A stretch of 64,000 nucleotides of DNA from Streptomyces sp. SLBN-118 (GTDB lineage: Bacteria > Actinomycetota > Actinomycetes > Streptomycetales > Streptomycetaceae): positions 2,356,001-2,420,000 of the forward strand of contig NZ_VFNP01000001.1 of the NCBI RefSeq assembly GCF_006715635.1, given 5' to 3'. The position numbers and the translations under genes were made by a program. Below, in pieces: positions 10,262 to 18,360 of this stretch. The notes beneath the pieces are model-generated. The model saw only the letters and a program-made list of their open reading frames with translations. It was not told the origin of the DNA and did no database searches. How positions within the stretch are numbered: the first letter of the stretch is position 1; every line of letters starts with the position of its first letter.

Positions 10262-10829
10262 CGGCTCTCCGCTTCTCCGCGCTCGGCTCTGTCCCGCCCG
10301 GCTTCTTTCGGCAGGGCCGGCCGGGGCCTGGGAACGTACGCAATATTCCGGCTATTGCCCTGGGTGGCGAGAATTACGTTGAACGGGCAATCGAGCCGAG
10401 AGCGGAACGTAGTAGTGGTTCGAGAAGCGGGTCAAGGCGTGCTTCGCCGCACCGGCAAAATCTGTCACACAGTGAGCACCGGGCCGCTCCCGCTTGTCAC
10501 TCGGGCTCGATTCCGGCCGTTCGCGGTGTCGCTTCGGCGCATCGGATTCTTTGGCAGTGCAGGACGAACCACGGAGTGCGTTTACTCACTCGGCGATGAA
10601 GTCCGCAGGGTATGGGGACGGACGGAATCCTCAGGTCATGCAACACCTTGACCGCCCAACTACCCCTCAGTAGTTTACCCATTCGAAACGGAGCCGTATC
10701 TGCCGAAGAAGACGACATGTACGGCCATTCTTTCCGCAGCCCCGATGTGCGAGTCAGCCGCCTGTTCGGCGGAACTTCTGCCGGCGCTGCATCCGTTCGT
10801 GCCCATTCACGATGCACGAGAGGTAGTTC
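10262..10829. other. Divergent intergenic region between PKS and DUF6801/WxL gene
   Basis: This 568-bp gap separates the leftward PKS operon from the rightward secreted-protein genes. The right part holds the promoter at 10648-10676 for the downstream gene. On the minus strand a weak candidate, TTGACC followed 18 nt later by TACGTT, lies around 10405-10438 and could serve the PKS genes, but it is not compelling. Short open frames here lack coding character and resemble no family I know. Confidence 0.5.
10648..10676 (+). promoter_or_regulatory. Sigma70-type promoter TTGACC-N17-TAGTTT upstream of DUF6801/WxL gene
   Basis: The -35 is TTGACC at 10648-10653 and the -10 is TAGTTT at 10671-10676, with an exact 17-nt spacer. 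An identical pair with the same spacer lies upstream of the paralogue at 14254. After the -10, both share a TTCGAAACG block (here 10682-10690). The start codon is about 150 nt downstream, implying a long 5' leader. Confidence 0.7.
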
Positions 10830-11975
10830 ATGAAGGTTCTATGTGAGAGATCCGGGGTGCGCGACGCCCTGTGTACCGTCGTGACAACCGGACTGGTCGC
10901 CGGTCTGGTGGCCCTGGGCAGCGGCACCGCGTCCGCCGCCTCGGCCGATCAGGCCACTCTGAGCCAGCAGTACACCTGCAAGTTCCCGATCATCAACAAC
11001 GACCCGATCTCCGTCACAATCAACGCGGACATGCCCACAAGCATGAACGTGGGCGAGACGGTTCCCGAGTACGCCGTCGTGGCGGACACCCTGGTCGGCG
11101 CGCGCGCTGCCCAGGGGCTCGGGGTGATGGGCGCGGTCACCCTGGAAGGCAAGGCGACCGCCGATGTCGTCGTGACACTGCCGGGCGGTGACGGGACGCT
11201 GCCGATCAAGGTGGTGAACACGGTCGAGAAGACCCCGATCCCCAACCCGGCCGCCGCGTTCAACGTCAAGGCCACCGGCAAGTCCCCAGGCGGCCTGCTG
11301 ACCTGGGACAAGCCCGGTACGGCCAAGTTCGACGTGGTGAGCCTCAAGCTGCACAACATGATCGCCCGGGACGCCAACGGCACGCCTGTGCAACTGCCGC
11401 CCTACGGTGACGAGTTCGAGGCCACCTGTACGCTCGACGCGGGCCAGCCGACCCTGCTCCAGACCATGGAGATACTCGGTGGCACGGACCCCGACCCCGA
11501 CCCCGTTCCCGCCAGCGGCAAGCAGAACCTCAACACCAAGGTCACGCCCAAGCAGAGCAGCGGGCAGCTCACCATGACCCAGGCGGGCGACACCGTCGCC
11601 CTGTCCCCGGTCGAGGAGGGCGCGGGCGGCAGCTCGACGGGCAGCCTGCAGCAGGTGACGGTCACCGACGCGCGCAACGGCGCGACGGGCTGGTCGCTCA
11701 CCGGCAAGGTCACCGACTTCACCGGCAGTGCCGGCACCATCGGTGCGGACAAGCTCGGCTGGACCCCGTCCTGCGACACGGCGGCGGGCTCGGCGAGCAC
11801 CTGTGTGCCCGGCACCCAGGGCCCCGTGGGCACCACCGGCGCCACCCTCGCCAGTGCCCCGGACGCGGCGCAGACCGGCGGCACGTTCATGGTCGGCGCG
11901 GGCCTGGCACTGGACGTGCCCGCAACGGCGACCGCCGGTGACTACACGGCCGTGCTCACCCTGACCCTGACCTGA
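10830..11975 (+). CDS. Secreted protein, DUF6801-like domain plus WxL-like C-terminal domain
   Basis: A 381-residue exported protein. Residues 1 to about 38 form a signal peptide: basic start, hydrophobic stretch, cleavage near SAASA. Residues about 45-215 match the actinobacterial DUF6801 pattern: YTCKFPIINNDP, an AAQGLGVMGAVTLEGKAT core, and a closing Cys in EATCTLDAGQ near 200, which may pair with Cys50. After a short DPDPDP linker, residues about 228-381 look like a WxL cell-wall-binding domain. They contain QLTMTQAG, the VTVTDAR..GWSLTG segment, FTGSAGTIGADKLGW, and a closing TATAGDYTAVLTLTLT. The neighbouring gene encodes a DUF916-type protein, the usual partner of WxL proteins in Firmicutes, which supports the assignment. 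No LPXTG signal is seen. The likely role is a surface- or peptidoglycan-associated protein; the ligand is unknown. The upstream leader carries GAGAGG before the ATG. Confidence 0.82.
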   Translation: MKVLCERSGVRDALCTVVTTGLVAGLVALGSGTASAASADQATLSQQYTCKFPIINNDPISVTINADMPTSMNVGETVPEYAVVADTLVGARAAQGLGVMGAVTLEGKATADVVVTLPGGDGTLPIKVVNTVEKTPIPNPAAAFNVKATGKSPGGLLTWDKPGTAKFDVVSLKLHNMIARDANGTPVQLPPYGDEFEATCTLDAGQPTLLQTMEILGGTDPDPDPVPASGKQNLNTKVTPKQSSGQLTMTQAGDTVALSPVEEGAGGSSTGSLQQVTVTDARNGATGWSLTGKVTDFTGSAGTIGADKLGWTPSCDTAAGSASTCVPGTQGPVGTTGATLASAPDAAQTGGTFMVGAGLALDVPATATAGDYTAVLTLTLT

Positions 11976-11992
11976 TCCCGCTTCGCCCAGGC

Positions 11993-12023
11993 GTGGACCG
12001 GCCGTCGCCAACGGCCGGTCCAC
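11993..12023 (+). terminator. Hairpin between WxL-like and DUF916 genes
   Basis: A perfect 13-bp inverted repeat (GTGGACCGGCCGT, 5-nt loop, ACGGCCGGTCCAC) starts 17 nt after the stop codon. There is no U-tract, as is common in Streptomyces. It may terminate or attenuate transcription into the DUF916 gene. Confidence 0.6.
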
Positions 12024-12196
12024 CGCCGTCTCCACACCACTGCGGTCCCGGACATCCACACTCCTGCGGCCCATCCCCTGCCATGCCGCCGCGCCGTTCC
12101 CGCCCCCCTTGCGCCACACCGCCCATGGTCACACCGGTCCTTCGCCTCACCGACCCGACATCCCATGCCGCCCGTCGCCCTCCCCTGGAGCCGTGC

Positions 12197-13216
12197 ATGC
12201 ACCACCACAGATCCGCCAGGCCCGCCTCGGCCGCACTCGCCGTTCTGTTTCTCGCGCTCGGCCTGCTGATCGTCGCCGAGCCAACCACCGCGTACGCCGC
12301 CGACAACGGGCGCTGGTCCGTCTTCCCCGCCGTCCGCAAGGGCGAGAGCGATGCCCCCGGTGCCGACCGGGCCCACTTCAGGATGACGGCGAAGCCCGGC
12401 AGCACCCTGCGGGACAGGGTCACTGTCTCGAATCTCGCCAAGGAGCCGGTGACCTTCCTGGTATACGCCGCCGACGCCTACAACACCCCGCGCGACGGTG
12501 GCTTCGCGGTGCGCGAGCCGACCGAGCGGCAGCGCTCCGTCGGCGCCTGGACGCGCCTGCAACGGAGTGAGGTGACCATCGCGGCCGGCGGCCGCGCCAC
12601 CATTCCCTTCACCCTCACCGTTCCCGGGAGCGCCTCGCCCGGCGACCATCCCGGCGCGATCATCGCTCTGGACAAGCGCGTCGCCCGCGCCCAGGGCACT
12701 GGGGTGGGCATCCGCCAAGCGGTCGGCGCCCGCGTCTATCTGCAGGTGAGCGGTGAGCGGGCACCGGCCCTGCGGGTGGAGGACGTCCGCTTCGACTACG
12801 ACGTGCCGCTTCTGCCCGGTCTCGGCAAGGACGCCACGATCAGCTACACGCTCGTGAACCGCGGAAACGTACTCCTCGAGCCGCGCGTCGACCTCGAGGC
12901 GAAGGGCCTTTTCGGCCGCACCTCCTTCACCGATGTCGGCCACGAGCTGCCCGCCGAGCTGCTGCCCGGGCAGCGGGTGCGAGTCACCCAGCACTGGGCT
13001 GCCCCTCCCCCACTGGACTGGGGCAGCATTGAACTGATCGCCAGCGACAAGGGCGGTGAGCTGGTGGAGAGCGGGACCGCGCGCTACCGGACAGTGAACT
13101 GGACGGTGCTCTCGCTGCTCGCCCTGGTGCTGGTCGCACTCCTCGCGTCCTTGGTGGTACGCCGCCGCAAGGCGAAGGACCGCCCGACGGCGGTCAGTCG
13201 AACCCCGCGGGCCTGA
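12197..13216 (+). CDS. DUF916-type (WxL-interacting) secreted membrane-anchored protein
   Basis: I chose the ATG at 12197 because GGAG sits 6 nt upstream and the product then opens with a classical signal peptide (MHHHRSARPASAALAVLF..., cleavage near AYAA). An upstream in-frame start at 11993 would add a Pro-rich, non-secretory leader that overlaps the hairpin. The mature part fits DUF916 / WxL-interacting protein: GRWSVFPA, an Ig-like fold with LRDRVTVSNLAKEPVTFLVYAAD, and TIPFTLTVPGSASPGDHPGAI. A second beta-rich region follows. Residues about 301-323 are a transmembrane helix followed by VRRRKAKDR, giving an extracellular domain with a cytoplasmic basic tail. It is 339 residues, the usual size for the family. 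Its position directly after a WxL-like gene mirrors the WxL/DUF916 operons of Firmicutes. By analogy it would bind the WxL-like domain and peptidoglycan. Confidence 0.85.
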   Translation: MHHHRSARPASAALAVLFLALGLLIVAEPTTAYAADNGRWSVFPAVRKGESDAPGADRAHFRMTAKPGSTLRDRVTVSNLAKEPVTFLVYAADAYNTPRDGGFAVREPTERQRSVGAWTRLQRSEVTIAAGGRATIPFTLTVPGSASPGDHPGAIIALDKRVARAQGTGVGIRQAVGARVYLQVSGERAPALRVEDVRFDYDVPLLPGLGKDATISYTLVNRGNVLLEPRVDLEAKGLFGRTSFTDVGHELPAELLPGQRVRVTQHWAAPPPLDWGSIELIASDKGGELVESGTARYRTVNWTVLSLLALVLVALLASLVVRRRKAKDRPTAVSRTPRA

Positions 13217-13223
13217 CTCACAC

Positions 13224-13267
13224 GTCGGCGGGCCCGGAGCGCCATTCGCCGCTCCGGGCCCGCCGAC
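13224..13267 (+). terminator. Strong hairpin terminator after DUF916 gene
   Basis: A perfect 18-bp stem (GTCGGCGGGCCCGGAGCG with its complement) and an 8-nt loop start 8 nt after the stop codon. The converging pseudogene on the other strand would also be terminated here. Confidence 0.85.
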
Positions 13268-13284
13268 CTGCGCCCCGCTGCCCT

Positions 13285-13875
13285 CAGGTGGGCTGCCCCT
13301 CTCCGTGGGCGTCCAGGGCCCTGATGCGGCGCGGCAGATAGTGGTACGCCCCGACGCCCGCGACACCGAGCACGCCCGCGCCGCCAGCATGATGCCGATG
13401 CCGACCGTACCGGTGTCCGCGAGCGCGCCTCCGCCGCTGGTCACGGAGGTGCCGAGCTGGGTGCCGGAGGCGCCGGTCGTACCGGTGCCGCCCGTCGAAC
13501 CGCCGGTGCTGGTGCCGCCGTCGGTGGTCGGGCGGTGGGGTCGACCGGAACCGTCGGGTCGCCGGGGTCGACGGGATCACTGGGGTCCGAAGGATCCGAC
13601 GGGTCGGCAGGGTCGGACGGATCAGAGGGATCGGAAGGGTCCGACGGGTCGCTCGGATCCGCGCCGCCACCCGTGATCGTCATCGAGTGCAGCTTGCTGG
13701 GCTGCGCCGCGTTCAGCGTGCAGGCGGCAGAACTTGCAGGTGTACTTCTGCGTGAGCGAAACCGGCTCGGCGGAGGCTGCGCCCCCCGTCGGCCAGGGCG
13801 AGAAACACCCCCGCGCAGCCTGTCAGGGCCGATCCCCACACCACTCGTACGGCGGCCTTATTTCTTTCTTTCCAT
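13285..13875 (-). pseudogene. Decayed DUF6801-like secreted protein
   Basis: The ATG at 13875 is preceded by GAGG, but the frame hits a stop (TAA) after five codons. Further on, shifted frames give a signal-peptide-like VVWGSALTGCAGVFLALA, then ASAEPVSLTQKYTCKF as in the intact paralogues. The sequence then jumps straight to CTLNAAQPSKLHSMTI, so about 150 residues of the DUF6801 core are deleted. A (DPSDPSDP) repeat linker follows, and another frame shows ALADTGTVGIGIML plus a basic YLPRRIRA end, which resembles an LPXTG-like anchor. At least three frameshifts, one early stop and one internal deletion mean no full product can be made. It was probably once a cell-wall-anchored relative of the flanking genes. 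Confidence 0.75.
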
Positions 13876-14059
13876 GCGTTACCTCACTGACGAAGGTGAA
13901 CAGACAACTGCCACAGTCGAGTAATTACTACTGGCGGCGCTCGCGGCCGCTTATGCGCCCGGCGCCCGCACTTTGTCACCCAGGCACATACCCGTACTCA
14001 CTCGGGTCACAAATCCAATGCCCCGTCAGATGAAACTTCGCCGACGGCCGAAGCTTCCC

Positions 14060-14088
14060 TTGACCCCCAATATACCCGCCAGTAGTTT
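14060..14088 (+). promoter_or_regulatory. Promoter TTGACC-N17-TAGTTT upstream of second DUF6801 gene
   Basis: The -35 is TTGACC at 14060-14065 and the -10 is TAGTTT at 14083-14088, with a 17-nt spacer. The hexamers and spacing are the same as at 10648-10676. The shared TTCGAAACG follows at 14094-14102. The two leaders are otherwise diverged, which points to selection on the promoter and the start of the transcript. Confidence 0.72.
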
Positions 14089-14253
14089 ACGGCTTCGAAA
14101 CGTTGCCGCATCCCCGGCGGCAATAATTCGGCCCTGGAGACCTTCGCGATCCCGGCTTCACTGAACAGCTGGGCCGGTGCGCTCGAAATCATGGGAACTC
14201 GCGGAGCCTGCGCCGATGCTCGTACCCCATTCACGTAAGCCGAGAGGTAGCTC

Positions 14254-15498
14254 ATGGGAGCCTATTCCAGAACCGTCGGGGCGCGTGCCGCCCTGAGCGC
14301 GGCCGTGGCCGCGGGCTTGGTCACCGGCCTCGTCACACTCGGCGGCGGTTCCGCCTCCGCCGACCCGGTGAAGCTGTCACAGAAGTACACCTGCAAGTTC
14401 CCGATCATCAACAACGATCCAATCGAAGTGGTGATCACCGCCGACATGCCGAGCACCATGCAGGTCGGCGAGAGTGTGCCCGAGTACGACATCAAGGCCG
14501 TCACCGCCGTCAGCCAGCGCGCCGCCCAGGGTCTCGGTGTCCTCGGCGCCGTGACCTTGGAGGGCAAGGCCACCGCCGATGTGAACGTCACCCTGCCGGG
14601 CGGCGACGGCAGCCTGCCGTTCAAGGTCGCCAACACCGTGGCGAAGGCCGACATCCCCAACCCCGCGGCGCCGTTCCAGGTGACGGCCACCGGCAAGTCC
14701 CCGGGCGGGCTGCTGACATGGGCGAAGGAGGGCACCGCCGAGTTCGACGTCACGGGCATGAAGCTGCACAACATGATCGCCCGGGACGCGGCCGGCGACC
14801 CGGTTCAACTGCCGCCCAACGGGGACGAGTTCGCGGCGGACTGCACTCTGGACGCCGGCCAGTCCACCCTGCTGCACACGATGACCGTCGAGGACGGCGG
14901 TACCGACCCGACCCCGACGGACCCACCCACCGACCCCACGGACCCCCCGACGGACCCCACGGACCCGCCGACCGACCCGGGCGATGAGCCGGTGTCGCTG
15001 GGCTTCGACATCAGGGGCACCTCGTTCATCAAGGCCGCCAATGGCAACACGCCCCTGGCCGGCGGCATCGATACCCGCTACGACCTGTCGAAGGGCACCT
15101 TCGACGCCGACCTGAAGCTCAACCCGACCAAGGGCAACTTCACCATCATGGGCTTCCTGCCCGCCACCGCCGACGTCGCCTTCGAGCAGACGGCCAAGAC
15201 GCACGGCTCCCTGAGCCCCGACGGCGTCCTCAAGTCGCATTCGCAGATGAACGTCAAACTCACCAGCGTCAAGGCCTTCGGCTTGCCGATCGGCGGCGGC
15301 GCGAACTGCAGGACCGTCGAACCCGCCAAGATCGACCTGACCAGTGAGGGCCGCTTCCAGCCGTACCAGGGCGGCAAGCTCAAGGGCACCTACACGCTGT
15401 CCGGCCTCAAGGACTGCGGTGGCTTCAACGACATGATCAGCGCGCTCATCGCAGGACCCGGCAACACCATCGACATGGACCTCACCTACCGCAAGTAG
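14254..15498 (+). CDS. Secreted DUF6801-like protein with a distinct C-terminal beta domain
   Basis: A 414-residue paralogue of the protein at 10830. The ATG at 14254 follows GAGAGG. The signal peptide ends near SASA (residue 36). Residues about 42-215 repeat the DUF6801-like pattern almost residue for residue (YTCKFPIINNDPIEV; AAQGLGVLGAVTLEGKAT; CTLDAGQSTLL). A linker of TDPPTDP repeats (about 217-247) leads to a different C-terminal domain at about 250-414. Its landmarks are FDIRGTSFIKAANG, FTIMGFLPATADV, NCRTVEPAKIDLTSEG, GGKLKGTYTLSGLKDCGG and LIAGPGNTI. The same CRT..P....LT / GG.L.G / GPGN landmarks close the secreted protein at 29258-30667 beside the mce operon. The second domain is therefore shared between the two loci. 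The ligand is unknown; an exported, wall- or lipid-associated role is inferred. Confidence 0.83.
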   Translation: MGAYSRTVGARAALSAAVAAGLVTGLVTLGGGSASADPVKLSQKYTCKFPIINNDPIEVVITADMPSTMQVGESVPEYDIKAVTAVSQRAAQGLGVLGAVTLEGKATADVNVTLPGGDGSLPFKVANTVAKADIPNPAAPFQVTATGKSPGGLLTWAKEGTAEFDVTGMKLHNMIARDAAGDPVQLPPNGDEFAADCTLDAGQSTLLHTMTVEDGGTDPTPTDPPTDPTDPPTDPTDPPTDPGDEPVSLGFDIRGTSFIKAANGNTPLAGGIDTRYDLSKGTFDADLKLNPTKGNFTIMGFLPATADVAFEQTAKTHGSLSPDGVLKSHSQMNVKLTSVKAFGLPIGGGANCRTVEPAKIDLTSEGRFQPYQGGKLKGTYTLSGLKDCGGFNDMISALIAGPGNTIDMDLTYRK

Positions 15499-15530
15499 CA
15501 GGGAGCGGTGCTCCGCACTGCGCTCCCTAC

Positions 15531-15566
15531 CCGGCCCCCCGCCCCTACCTCGAGGCGGGGGGCCGG
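15531..15566 (+). terminator. GC-rich hairpin terminator after DUF6801 gene
   Basis: A perfect 13-bp stem, CCGGCCCCCCGCC with its complement, and a 10-nt loop start 32 nt after the stop codon. A smaller hairpin (GGAGCG...CGCTCC) lies just before it at about 15502-15526. Confidence 0.8.
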
Positions 15567-15624
15567 ACCGTTACCCCAGACCCCCTGGCCCCCGTGATCT
15601 CCCCTGAGGCTTCGCGAGGTACTG

Positions 15625-16100
15625 ATGAGAACGCGACGCCAGCCCTGGGCCCACACCCCCCTGCGGGCCGTATCCGCAATCCTCGTGTGCGCCGCGACGC
15701 TCCTTGCGGACTCCTCGGCATGGCCGGCGTGCCCCCGAGGTCGCCGAGCCGGTGCCCCTGAGTCAGACGTACCGGTGTGTTTTCCGGCTCATCGAGGACG
15801 ATCCGCTCACCGTGGTCATGAAGGCAGACCTACCGGGTACAGTCAACGTCGGCCGCAGATGCCCGCCTTCAAGGTGACCGCAGTCGCAGGTCGGCAGGAA
15901 CGCGGCCACGGGTCTGCGGGCGCTCGGCAGCGCCACGCTGGAGAGCGTGGCCACCGCGGACGTGACGGTGCACATGCCGGAGGGACCGCTCAACGTCGCG
16001 CTGCACCACACGATCGGCAGGACCGCCCTGCCCGAGCCACCCGCAGACTTCGAGGTGATGGCGGCCGGTCAGCACCGGCCCAGCCATCCGGGCGCAGTTC
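15625..16100 (+). pseudogene. Decayed DUF6801-like secreted protein, second copy
   Basis: The ATG at 15625 opens a signal-peptide-like segment (RAVSAILVCAATLLADSS). After a frameshift comes VAEPVPLSQTYRCVFRLI, then DDPLTVVMKADLPGTVNVG, the counterpart of the DUF6801 start in the intact genes. This frame ends in a TGA near 15875. A further frame gives NAATGLRALGSATLESVATA and PLNVALHHTIGRTALPEPPA, matching the middle of the domain up to VMAAGQ. After that the resemblance fades. Two frameshifts and a stop rule out a functional product. It lies directly downstream of the intact copy and in the same orientation, as expected for a tandem duplicate that decayed. Confidence 0.75.
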
Positions 16101-16484
16101 GGCCACACCCGGGCGCGGCTCGCCGAGGTCCTGCAACGTCCGACGACCACCTCGCGCAGATAGCAGGTGGCCGGGGCAGCGGCGCCCGCAGCGGGGTCTT
16201 CGGCAAGCCGGAGAATGCACGCCGAGCGAGCTGGGCGGGTTGCCGCGGTGCGTGGCGTGTCGCGGGCGGGTGAGGTCGATCCAGCGCTGCGCTGGGCCGC
16301 GTGCTCTTTGGCGAGCGGCAGGTCGGGACTGTTGCAGAGCACCAGCGTGACCATGTGCGTCAGCCTGCCGGTCAGGACCCAGGCGGCTGTACCGCCTGGG
16401 AGGCGGGGCCTCAGTCCAGCGGTGCGCCTGTGGGTGCCGCGGGTCGGGCTGCTCGGCGTGCCGGCCCACGGCGTTTTCGGGCCG
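16101..16484. other. Gene-free stretch, remnants only
   Basis: I see no gene here. Open frames occur on both strands, but none has a family resemblance or an RBS-linked start. The left edge merges into the decayed DUF6801 copy, and the right edge meets the end of the convergent lipoprotein gene. Confidence 0.4.
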
Positions 16485-17048
16485 TCAGCCGGCCAGGGGC
16501 GCGGTGTTGCCGATGAGGTCGGCGCACTCGGGTGCCTTCTCGAAGGCCTTCTTCAGCTCGGGGTCGGCACGGAAGTCCTGCGCGGGGCCCTGGTAGGCAC
16601 CGGCCTTGTCGATGCCTGCGCCCGCCTTGTCCAGCGCCGCCTGCAGGGACTTCCTGTCAGTCACCTTGGCCTGCCTGAGTTCGGCGAGGGTGTCGGCGAG
16701 GGTGAGGCTGGCCTCGCTCAGATGGGCGAGGGCCTTGCGGAACGTTGCCTCGCCGCCGTCGACCGGCGGGGCGCCTTCCTGCTTCATCTTCATCTCAAGA
16801 ATGGCGAGTTGGTCTGCCAGCGCATCCAGGAAGGTGACGATCTGGGTATGGGACTGCCCGGGCTTCTTGCCGTCCAGAGCGGGCAGGGGCAGCGTTGCGC
16901 CGGCGTCCTGGACGCTGCCGCAGAATCCCGAGGCCCAGTCGACCTGGGGGCCGTCGTCGACCTCGGAACTGCAGGCGGTCAGCGTCAGCGCCGCTGCCGC
17001 CGCCACTGACAGCAGCAGAGCGATGGCGACTCGTCGGCGGGTTCTCAT
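16485..17048 (-). CDS. Putative lipoprotein at the end of the mce operon
   Basis: The ATG at 17048 has GGAGGAG upstream. Longer in-frame starts would add a Pro-rich leader. The 187-residue product begins MRTRRRVAIALLLSV and has a lipobox LTACSS, so it should be lipidated and exported. The mature region is mostly helical: FLDALADQLAILEMKMKQ, then a Leu/Ala-rich stretch through LADTLAELRQAKV. It contains two further Cys, in SGFCGSV and ECADLIG. I recognise no named family. It is the last gene of the leftward mce block, 77 nt after the Mce-associated gene, so an accessory role at the cell surface is likely but unproven. Confidence 0.75.
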   Translation of the reverse strand: MRTRRRVAIALLLSVAAAAALTLTACSSEVDDGPQVDWASGFCGSVQDAGATLPLPALDGKKPGQSHTQIVTFLDALADQLAILEMKMKQEGAPPVDGGEATFRKALAHLSEASLTLADTLAELRQAKVTDRKSLQAALDKAGAGIDKAGAYQGPAQDFRADPELKKAFEKAPECADLIGNTAPLAG

Positions 17049-17125
17049 CTCTGGCTCCTCCAAGAGCTGCGTGGTACGCGGGTGGGGTGGTCGGGCGAAC
17101 GGGCGGGGGACGGCAGTTGCGGGCG

Positions 17126-17797
17126 TCACCGGTCGAAGGTGTCGATGTTGGCGATTCGCCAGCTCCCGCCCCGTTCGGTCACGTCGACGGCGAACATGGC
17201 GGCGGCGTAGGTGGCCGAACCGCCCTTGGCGGTACTCGTGTTGCTCTGGTCGGCGAATACGAGGACCCGGGCCCGGCTGCCGTCGATGACCTCGACACCG
17301 CTGCGTGTGACGGTGGTGGTCAGAACGAGCTTGGACTTCCCGCCGTCTCTGCGGATGCGCGCCAGCATGTCCTGGTGCTGGCCGACCGCCTTGCCGGTGA
17401 GGTAGTCGTCCGCGGCACGCTGCGTCCTGTCGGGCGCCGTGTGGTCGTAGGAGAAGACGGCGCCCACCGCCTTGCTGACGACGCCCTTGACTTCGCTGGT
17501 GCGGGCCGTGTCGGTGACGGCCGTGTTGCGCAGGGCGGGCGCGCCGCGCAGGTCTTCGGCCTTGGTGTGGGCGAGGAGTGCGAAGCCGCCGGCCAGGACG
17601 GCGAGCAAGGCAAGGAGCAACGGCCAGGGCAAGGGGCGGCGGACCGGCCGGGGGCCGTCGGGGAGTGCCCAGGAGGGTCGGCGCCTCGCCTCCTTGGGAT
17701 TCGAGGGGATGCGGAGTGCGTCCTTGTGCGGGGTCCGGGTTGCCCGGCTCGCGGCGAGGCGGCGCTGCCGGTTGACCAGGTGGCGTGTCGTCGACAT
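17126..17797 (-). CDS. Mce-associated membrane protein
   Basis: A 223-residue protein with a long basic cytoplasmic N-terminus (about 1-55) and one transmembrane segment at about 56-76 (PWPLLLALLAVLAGGFALLA). A C-terminal SnoaL/NTF2-like extracytoplasmic domain follows, typical of Mce-associated (Mas) proteins. Family landmarks are VVSKAVGAVFSYDH, a middle DDYLTGKA, and the closing GGSWRIANIDTF. It belongs to a run of three such genes following mceF. In mycobacteria such proteins stabilise Mce complexes; the same is inferred here. Confidence 0.85.
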   Translation of the reverse strand: MSTTRHLVNRQRRLAASRATRTPHKDALRIPSNPKEARRRPSWALPDGPRPVRRPLPWPLLLALLAVLAGGFALLAHTKAEDLRGAPALRNTAVTDTARTSEVKGVVSKAVGAVFSYDHTAPDRTQRAADDYLTGKAVGQHQDMLARIRRDGGKSKLVLTTTVTRSGVEVIDGSRARVLVFADQSNTSTAKGGSATYAAAMFAVDVTERGGSWRIANIDTFDR

Positions 17798-17807
17798 GGT
17801 GTGCCTC

Positions 17808-18344
17808 TCACTGGTGCGCTGTGGTGTCGCCCGCGGGGGCCTGGCCGAGTGCGCTGAGCTTCCAGCCGTCGCCGGTACGGGTCAGCTCCCCGAGCAGACG
17901 GGACTGCTTGCTGCTCGGCTCGTCATCCGCCGGGTCGACGGTGATGCGTACGGCGATCAGGACCCCGGCCCGGCCCGCCCGCTGGTCGAGCTCGGTCACC
18001 GCGCCGGACAGCACCTTGGCGGTGGTGACCGTGCGGGCCTTGCCTACCTGATCGGCGAACGCGTCCCGCCCGTTGCGCAGTTCGGCCAGGAGGTCACCGG
18101 TCGCGGACCGCTCCCAGGTGTCGAGGCCCTGCTCCAGGTCGCGGTGGTCGAGGGTGTTGAGGTTCTGCACGGCCTGTTCGCCCGCCGCGAGAACCTCGTC
18201 GCGGGTCTGCGCGAAAGCGGCGGAGTCGTCGTGGGCGGCCGCGTACCAGGAGGTGCCGGTCCAGGCGGCGAGTCCGGTGGCGACGGCGGCCGTCAGCCCT
18301 GTCAGGGCAAGTGCCGTGCGGCGCCGAGGTGTTGTGCGTGCCAT
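17808..18344 (-). CDS. Mce-associated protein (Mas-like)
   Basis: The product from ATG 18344 is 178 residues. An upstream in-frame start would add a Ser/Pro-rich shadow sequence, so I rejected it. A basic N-terminus (MARTTPRRRT) precedes one hydrophobic helix (ALALTGLTAAVATGLAAWTG). A helical segment with the usual FAQTRDEVLAAGEQAVQNLN pattern follows, then a beta-rich NTF2-like domain ending in RTGDGWKLSALGQ. It lies 10 nt from the next downstream Mas gene and 16 nt from the one upstream, so it is clearly co-transcribed. Predicted to be membrane-anchored with its bulk outside, supporting the Mce transporter. Confidence 0.83.
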   Translation of the reverse strand: MARTTPRRRTALALTGLTAAVATGLAAWTGTSWYAAAHDDSAAFAQTRDEVLAAGEQAVQNLNTLDHRDLEQGLDTWERSATGDLLAELRNGRDAFADQVGKARTVTTAKVLSGAVTELDQRAGRAGVLIAVRITVDPADDEPSSKQSRLLGELTRTGDGWKLSALGQAPAGDTTAHQ

Positions 18345-18360
18345 GGGTGGTCCCTTTCCG

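Noticed and set aside
10497..10817. 106-residue minus-strand frame in the PKS/DUF6801 gap
   Set aside because: No RBS, no family resemblance, and it overlaps the promoter of the divergent gene.
11993..12196. Upstream extension of the DUF916 gene
   Set aside because: The leader is Pro/Ser-rich, covers a terminator-like hairpin and would bury the signal peptide; the ATG at 12197 has a good RBS.
11942..13444. 500-residue minus-strand frame over the DUF916 gene
   Set aside because: Mostly a shadow of the DUF916 gene; only its first part (ALADTGTV region) reflects the decayed DUF6801-like copy, reported separately.
13535..13680. GSEGSDGS-type repeats as a possible CRISPR or satellite array
   Set aside because: The repeat is a coding (DPSDP) linker of the decayed surface protein; there are no regular spacers.
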